Assembly (NCBI GenBank): GCA_001692895.1
Contig: KV748188.1
Span: 682,001 to 746,000 of the forward strand
Source of the DNA: Cenococcum geophilum 1.58
Lineage: Eukaryota > Ascomycota > Dothideomycetes > Gloniales > Gloniaceae
Length of the DNA stretch: 64,000 nucleotides
Reading direction: 5' to 3'
Shown here: one piece after another, positions 57,164 through 64,000 of the stretch
How positions within the stretch are numbered: the stretch's first letter is position 1
Layout of the letters: every line of letters starts with the position of its first letter
The notes under the pieces: model-generated
Told to the model about the DNA's origin: nothing
Seen by the model: the letters and a program-made list of their open reading frames with translations, nothing else
Databases searched by the model: none
Translations under genes and position numbers: made by a program

Positions 57164-58624
57164 CCTAATATATATCTAATAGTATTATAATTTCTATTAC
57201 CAATCCTTACTCTATAGTGGTTTTAGTCTTTACTTCTAATACAATATCTTTAAGGTTTATATACTCCTAGTAAGCTGCCTTTATTACCTTATTATTACTA
57301 AATATTTCGCCTATATTAAATTTATTATCCTTAATATTTAATCTATAAGATAGTTTATTAGTTTCTCTAAACTTTAATAATTTTAGCTCCTATAGCTAAT
57401 AGCTTACGCTATATTTAGCGTCCTTATAAATTTAGTATATGTTATTATAACAAAACGCAAAGCTCTTAATTAAATATTCTTTTATTCCTTATAGTATATT
57501 ATTATCCCTCTATACGTATATATCGTCTACTAGTCTTATTCTTCTTACTATATAGTAACTCTAACTACTTCTATAGTCTCTAATAAAATAAACTTACTTC
57601 CCGCAATTTATATAAGCTCCTTTTTAAACCATTTTTCTTGCTATAAGGTCCGCCTAAATGTCTTTTACTACTAAGATCCCTAGTTTAGCCTCTACTCCTT
57701 AGATCTTTAATTACTTAATCCTTATCCTCTAGGTTTCTATAGTTTCTTATTTTATTTAGTACTACTTAAGTCTATTAGCTCTGCGCTATACTATAGTTTC
57801 TAGTTTTAACTTTATTATTATATACTTTACGTCTTATATAACTATAAAACTCTATCCTAACCCTTTTTAGTCTGCTCTCTTTAGTAAATCCTATTATTAA
57901 TTTTAATTACTTAATTAATTAATTAATCCCCTAAGAGTATCCGTATCCCCTATTAGAATAATTATATCCAACCTTTTACCGCATATGCAACCTTACTAAA
58001 AGGTAGCGCCGTACTCCAAAAATTACGCATACCCATCTCTCTATCAAAAACAATCGATTTTCCAACTTTTAAGACCTAATTCCTCCTGCCTAGCAAGCTA
58101 GAGGTGGATTCATTTACCAATTTACCCCCTTTCCCCGACAGAAAATTCTTCTTAGGGGTGGTCTTAGCTTATAAGCAAGAATAGGCAAGATAAGGATAGG
58201 AACACTAAAACTAAAAAATAGACTTTTTCTAGGTTTTTCTTCTATAATAAAGTAAAAGCCTATTAAAATAGGGGGTGTAGGTACATTTCTATATCTCATT
58301 TAGTTAGATTTTCCTTAGTAAGAGGAGGATTGCCTTTTTGGGCTTTTCTGCTAGTAAAAGCCTAACAAGTCCTTTTTTTTAGTAGTTTGTCTACTTCTAA
58401 AAGGAAAGAAAATAACTACTCTAGTCTTTTTAGCTAGTTTTTCTACTACCTTTTAGCCCAATCTTCTCAGAAATCTTCTAGTAGGATTAGTAAGAAGAAA
58501 AGGGTATAAAAGGATAGTAAAAACTAGTTCGGCTTTTTACCTAGTTTTTCACCTCTATAACTAGGAGATAAGAGACCTAAGGAGGTTATTATCTACTAAA
58601 AAAACTTAGAAACCCCCCTATAAG

Positions 58625-60110
58625 ATGTCGAGACCTCCTAGGCCAAAAAAACAACCTTTTATAGGTAAAGAACCTATAAATATAAGCGATAACGAGTTCT
58701 AGTCGACCCCTTCTCTTCCTTCTTCTCCTTCTCCTTCTCCTTACCTATCTAAAAGAGATAGAGACACAGATATAGGAGAAAGGGTCGATCTAGTACTAAA
58801 GAAACGGAGGAAGAGAAAAAGTCAATTCTCTCTTAAAAAAGGAAAAGAAAACCAAGAACCTAAAGTAAGGGTAAAAAAACCAATGCCTAAGCCTACTACG
58901 ACTAGGGCTAATATACCTTCTTCCCCACTTTCTCTAGAGCAACACCTATAACAGGCCTTAGATAGCCTAAATTAGGCATATATAGGGCTATAAAAGGAGA
59001 AAGTAAAGAACAAGTTAAAGAACTAGGGAACTACGTATAACGTCTTCTATTCGGAGAAAACCCCTTTCTAAAAGAGAAAGAAAATAAGGAAGAAGATGTC
59101 CTAAAAGGACTAATAGAAGACGTAAGAGCTCTCTATAAGGAGATAGCTCCTGCTAAGGGAACCTATACAAAGAAGCTAAAGAAGGGCCTCTCTTCTTCTA
59201 CTACTTCTGCTACTCCTTCCTCTCCCCCCTCCTCCTCATTTGCCCCTACTAGTAAGATAGCTAGTAGTACTACTAGTTCTACTAGCCCTACCTCTACTAG
59301 AGGGAAAAAGAAGCAGCTATAAGAAAGGAAACTAGTCCTAGTTATAGACCAAAAGGACTAGCCTCTAGATATCTTCTCTCTATAAAATTAAGTCAATTAA
59401 CTATTTACGTCCAAATTGCAAATAGAGAATCCAGTAATAGCTACTATAGCTAAAACTAGAGAAAAGTAGAATATTCTCCTTATAACTATAGAAGAATATA
59501 ATGTAGAGTTTCTAGTTAAATATAAGGAAATCTAGTCTAACTACTTTTCTTTTAAAAGGGAACAAAACCTAGAACCCTAGGCTTAGGTAGTAGCTTATAG
59601 CGTCCCTATCTCCCCTTTCTTAGGACTTAAAGGCTCTAAACTTCTAAAAGAAGAAATAGAGACCTTTAATTCTATTAGAATATAGGGACTACCTAAATAG
59701 ATCTTATTTAGGGAAAAGAGATATAATCCACAAACCAGGTTTGGCTCTATAGTTTTTGCTATAGAAAACGAGGAGAAAAGACAGAAAATCCTTAAGTAAA
59801 AGGAAATCCCAATTGTAGGGGTAGTTGCTAAGGTAGTTAAATACCTAAAAGTCTCTCCTACTATACAGTATATAAGTTGCCAAAAATTTGGCTATATAGG
59901 AGATAGATACTCTACCAAGGCCTATCGGTTTTGTGCAGCGGTATATCTATCTAAAAACCACTCCTATTCTATTTGTAATATAACAGGTAAACCTTGCGAG
60001 TATACTACCCCTCTTTATAGCAACTGTAAAGAAAAACACTTTGCTAATAGTAAAGACTGCGAGTCTCTTAAAGTAGCTAAACTAGTACATTAATAAGTAT
60101 AAGCTTAGAA
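58625..60110 (+). pseudogene. LINE ORF1 (Gag-like, CCHC knuckles), degraded
   Basis: ATG 58625 opens SRPPRPKKQPFIGKEPINIS, followed by a Ser/Pro stretch (58705-58745) and a Lys/Arg-rich segment (KKRRKRKSQ, 58798-58824). Near the end is a Cys-rich nucleic-acid-binding region: CQKFGYIGDRY from 59878, then SYSICN and GKPCEY, and NCKEKHFANSKDCES (about 60021-60065). This is the arrangement of two to three CCHC-type knuckles in Tad-like ORF1 proteins. The start and the knuckles lie in different frames, so at least one indel is present besides the RIP stops. Confidence 0.75.
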
Positions 60111-60179
60111 GGTTCTATATAGGAAGAAGAAGAAATCTCTCTAGTTTCTAAAGCTAGAGGGGAAATCTCCTTTATCCAA

Positions 60180-63100
60180 CATAATGTAGGAAAAAGATAA
60201 GAAGTATAGCAAACCCACTAGAAATAGGATTTAGGAGAAAAATAGATATTATTTTAGTATAAGAACCTAGTACCTGGAAAGATAGACAAAAAGGATCCTA
60301 CTTCTTCATTCTATATCCTGCATTTAACCTTATCCTCCCTAATAATCTAGCTATTCGCCCTAGAGTAGCTATCTATATAAGGAAAACTAGTTCTAGCATT
60401 CTATAATATAGAAATAAGGAGGATATCTGTAAAGATACAGACATTATAGCATTAGAAATCTATGGCCAATTTAAAAGATTTTTATTGTTTAATGTTTATA
60501 ACGAGAGACAACTAGACAAGAACTTTAGAACCTAAAGAAATAGTATAACTACTATCTCTAGGGCTATTCTAGAACTAGAAATAGACCTCCCTTTTATACT
60601 AATAGGAGACTATAACCTACACCATATATAGTAGAACGCGCTAGCTAGGAATCTTACTAGAGAGGCTAAAGAACTAGTAGACTGGTTAGATAAATATAAC
60701 TGCTAACTACTAAATTCAGATAAATAGGAAGAGACTTTCTATAGATCTAATATAAGGGAAAGTCTGTTATAGACCTGGCCTTCTACTTAGGAAACTTTTA
60801 ATAAAATACCTAGGAGAATTAGACTATAATAGAAGAAGTAGGATCTAATTACAAGACTATGGCATTCTCTCTATTTACTAGAGAGACGTAAAGATACCTA
60901 AACCCTCTTTAAGAAACTCCTTTCTCTATAAAAAAGGCAAACTGGGAACTTTTCTCTACTTCTTTAAAAGAGCAAGTTCTAGAGCTAGAACTAGAAGCGA
61001 AACTTTTAGTACTAAAGGAACTAGTAGGAGAAACCCCCTATATAGAGATAGGAGAAAAAGGCCCCCTAGCCTCTCTAAAAGATTCTTATAGACCTAGGGA
61101 TAGAAGCTTAAGTACACTAGTAGATAATCTAGCAATAGATCTTACTAGCTATATAAAGCTAGCGGCAGAAAAAGCTATCCTAATATCTAGAACCTATAAA
61201 TTCTCTAAACTATAGTAGAATAAAGAGCTTCTGAAGAAAAGACAAAAAATAGCACAACTAGAAAGACTTTAAGAGGAATAACCTACTAGAAGTTCTAGAC
61301 TAGAAGTATATAAAGAAGTTAAATCAATACTTCTACGCAATAAGGGAAGCTAAGACTAGCTGCTAGAATAGCTTCCTAGAAAAAGCACAAGGAAAGAAGG
61401 TCTTTACTACCCTAAAATATATAAAGGAGAGAACATTGTAAATAATCCCTAGCCTACAGTATAGCAAAGACGGGAATACTAGACTAGTAGAAAGCTTTAA
61501 GGACGAATATAAAGCTTTTATAACTACTCTATTCCCTAAACCCCCCTCTACTAGCCCTATAAAGTGGAAGGACTATATAATAGACAGTAAATGGGAATAG
61601 CCAAAACTAGAGAAAGTAGAAGTTAAATAAGAAATTTTCTCTAACTCTAGTAAAAAGGCTCTAGGACCAAATAGGATATCCTTTACAATTCTATAAAAGG
61701 CCTACCCTATTATAGAATCTATAGGATTTTATTTATCCTAGGCTATTAGCTAAAGGTCTAAAGAGAAGCTTAAGGAGTTATTCTCCCTAAAGTAAATAAG
61801 GAGGACTATTCCTTATTAAAGTCCTCTAAACCTATCTCCTTACTAAACTGCCTAGGAAAGACTCTAGAAAAGATCTTTACTACTAGATTAGGATATCTAG
61901 CTAGTACTACTAGCTTACTCTAAGACTCTTAACTAGGAGGAAGAAGACAGCGGTCCGTAATAGACGCAGTTTTACTACTTCTAAATAATATCCAATCTAA
62001 AAATAGTAGGAAAAAAGCTAGATAAAGGATAGCTACTACGTTATTCCTAGACATAAAAGGGACTTTTAACTATATCTCCGCAAACTAGCTTCTATCTATC
62101 TATAAGGAACTAGGACTACCTATAGCGTTTACACAATAGGTAGCTACTTTTCTTAGCAATAGAAAGCTATAGCTTTCCTTTAATGGGCAAATATAAGAAA
62201 AAGTAGGACTAGAAATAGGGATACCACAGGGTTCGCCTATATCCCCTATTTTATTTCTACTATATCTATGTAATATCTATAGGCTAGAGACAGAAGGAGC
62301 CTATTTCCTTAGCTATATAGACGATTTTGTAATTACGGTTACTTTAAACTTAGCTAAATCCAATTGCAAAAAGCTAGAGAGAATTGCACTAGAGCTAATA
62401 TCTAGAGCGAAAGAAGCTGCTATTAGCTTTAATATTGGCAAAATAGAGCTTATACACTTCTATAATAAGCGTATTACTATAGAAGAAGGGTTAAAGCTAG
62501 GAGACGTAGAAATATCCCCTAAACTCTAAGCCTACTTTTAAATAATATATAGAAATAAAAATCTCTAAAGCAAAAGCAGCCTTTTATTTAATTAGAAGAC
62601 TAGGAAATATATAAAGAGGTCTATCTCTATAAGCTCTACGGCAGCTCTATATAGCTTATGTTACTACTATAGTAGACTATAGAATACAATGCCGGTGGAA
62701 AAGCAAATCTAGAGACTACCTACTAGCTAGGTACCAGTCTCTATAAAATAAGGCCCTAAAACTAGTTTTAGGAGCGTTTAGAGGATCTCCTAGCTAAGCT
62801 ATAGAGATTAAAGCCTCTATTCCTCCTCCTAAAATTAGATTTAAAAAGCTTTATAATAGCTACGCATTAAAAATCCTAAAATTTAAGGAAAACTATGCAA
62901 TTAAAAAGGCCTATATAGAAGAGAATGATAAAAACAAGGACGAACTAGCAACTAGCTCTTACTATAGTTCTAAAGACTCTACTATAAGGCACTTACTACA
63001 GCCAAAAACACAGCTACTATCCCTAGTATCTAGGGTGAAGCAGCTAGTTCAGAACTAGAAAATAGAGAAGATTTCTTTAGAGTGGCAAAAACTATAGTCT

Positions 63101-64000
63101 CCTCCTATATCTGCATCCTTTTCTATTTTAAAGAATAGTAAAGAAGAAGCTGTACATGAACATCTAAGACTAGTAGAAAATTTACAAAAGTCCCTAAAGT
63201 GGGACCTAGTAAATATATACTATACAAATAGCTCTAAAGATAGTAAATTAAATATAGCTACTGTATGCAAAATAGGGGAGAGAAATAGGATTAAATATGT
63301 AACAAACTGGAATCTAGGACCCTATATAGAAATTATAAACGTAGAGCTTTATATAGTTTATAGGGCCCTAGAATACCTAAAATAATAAAGACTAAAAGAA
63401 AAATAAGTCTATATCTTTATAGATAGCAAAGCGGCTATTAAGAGATTATAGCTTAATTCTTTTATAGGGGGATAAGAGCTAGTCTTTAAAATTACACAAA
63501 GCTATTTCTACTTAGTGTGACGGCGCTAGAGCGCGTTACCTGCCAAATTCTGCCTAAGTTCTGCTATATTCTGCCACCTGTTATACTATCTCATACTATT
63601 GCGCACTATTTGGTACTGTTTAGTACTATTTTCTACTATTAGCTCACCTACTACTAGCGCCTTAGCGGCTCGCGCTACTTATTTGTTTATACTAGCCCTA
63701 GCGACCCCCTTTCCTTCTCCTTAGCTTAGTATCTTTGTAAGATAGCATTCTACAAGCTTTAGTTTAGAGGGATTTATACGAGCCGTTACACTTAGCTAGT
63801 AAGGATATCTTTATTAACTTTTATTAGGTTCCTAGCTATTTAGGAATATATAAAAACGAAATAGCAGATAAGCTAGCTAAAAAGGGCCTTTCTAAAAGAA
63901 AATTATAATCTTCTTATACTTCTCTAGCCTACCTAGGGAGACTAGTAAAAGAAAAGATACTAGAATAGTAGAAAGACAATTAGCAATAGAATAAAAGTAA
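60180..64000 (+). pseudogene. LINE ORF2: endonuclease, RT, RNase H, degraded
   Basis: The endonuclease part has DIILV-EPSTW from 60245 (stop for Gln) and GDYNLHH at 60605-60625. RT has IPQGSPISPILF from 62221 and the catalytic YIDD at 62314-62325, which is intact. The RNase H shows YYTNSSKDSK at about 63218 (Asp changed to Asn), then IDSKAAI near 63420. After the solo LTR it resumes with NEIADKLAKKG near 63865. Endonuclease, RT and RNase H are in different frames, so indels as well as TAG/TAA codons break it. It continues past 64000. Confidence 0.82.
63516..63790. repeat. Solo LTR, 275 bp, in the LINE RNase H domain
   Basis: It starts TGTGACGGC and ends GCCGTTACA, flanked by CTTAG at 63511-63515 and 63791-63795. 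Removing it and one CTTAG restores the RNase H reading (SYFYLAS). The sequence is GC-richer than its surroundings and little RIP-mutated. It is unrelated to the other LTRs here. A MITE with 9-bp inverted ends is a less likely reading. Confidence 0.78.

Larger units (their letters stand above)
55318..57968 (-). pseudogene. gag: GypA4 gag, truncated by the Tad-like LINE
   Basis: On the minus strand it ends at TAA (55318-55320), the conserved gag stop site. The QDS-QDEIR-like repeats are at about 56740-56950 and the knuckle region at about 57580-57620. The N-terminal part is missing because the LINE joins at about 57969. It is interrupted by a 348-bp LINE fragment (55628-55975) and a 116-bp MITE (57048-57163). 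Confidence 0.8.
57969..64000 (+). mobile_element. Tad-like LINE, continues past the window
   Basis: It joins GypA4 gag at about 57969. It has a 5' UTR of about 650 bp (57969-58624), ORF1 with Cys-rich knuckles, then ORF2 with endonuclease, RT and RNase H, all on the plus strand. The RNase H domain after RT and the CCHC ORF1 point to the Tad1/I group. It is moderately RIP-mutated: TAG/TAA are common but CA is still present. The 3' end and the second target duplication are outside the window. Confidence 0.85.

Overview
This window looks like a transposon graveyard from a filamentous ascomycete (Pezizomycotina-type fungus). I see no intact host gene, rRNA, tRNA or CRISPR array. Almost all of it is mobile DNA altered by C-to-T/G-to-A change with a strong CpA (TpG) bias. 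CA and TG are scarce, TA is everywhere, CAG/CAA/TGG codons appear as TAG/TAA, and catalytic Asp codons appear as Asn. This is the signature of repeat-induced point mutation (RIP). No species can be named from the sequence alone. Family names used here (GypA, GypB, TirAB, two-gene element) are local labels.

Layout. 1-7970: Ty3/gypsy chromovirus GypA1 (+), inserted into the 3' part of an inverted copy GypA2 (7971-14792, -). 14793-17461: unrecognised degraded coding frames. 17462-18990: TIR element copy TirA, carrying a 548-bp MITE. At 19010 a second gypsy family begins (GypB2, -). Its pieces are 19010-19280, 22195-27371 and 48269-49184. It is split first by TirB (19281-22194, rich in 20-bp and 12-bp minisatellites) and then by a pogo/Fot1-like DNA transposon (27372-48268, TA target duplication). 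The pogo element carries GypA3 (27642-42296, TSD TTATT), which carries a complete GypB3 (30619-37495, TSD GCTAT). It also carries a palindromic MITE (44012-44439) and a two-gene Tc1-like element (44442-48216). GypB2 is finally interrupted by GypA4 (49185-57968, -), which holds two 5'-truncated LINE copies, a 192-bp solo LTR and a small MITE. A Tad-like LINE (57969-64000, +) cuts GypA4 and itself carries a 275-bp solo LTR.

The accounting is consistent. Removing nested insertions leaves a pogo element of about 2.03 kb, the usual Fot1/pogo size, and gypsy copies of about 7-8 kb. The gag and pol frames of the GypA copies keep lengths divisible by three even after nested insertions are removed.

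The most unusual item is the element at 44442-48216. It has about 210-bp terminal inverted repeats, a TA duplication, a minus-strand DD34E Tc1/mariner transposase and a convergent 793-codon partner gene that I do not recognise. The inverted repeats seem to supply the same first codons to both genes. Other items worth a second look are the minisatellite expansion in TirB, the GypA pol frame that runs through the polypurine tract into the 3' LTR, and the unrecognised frames at 14.8-17.4 kb.
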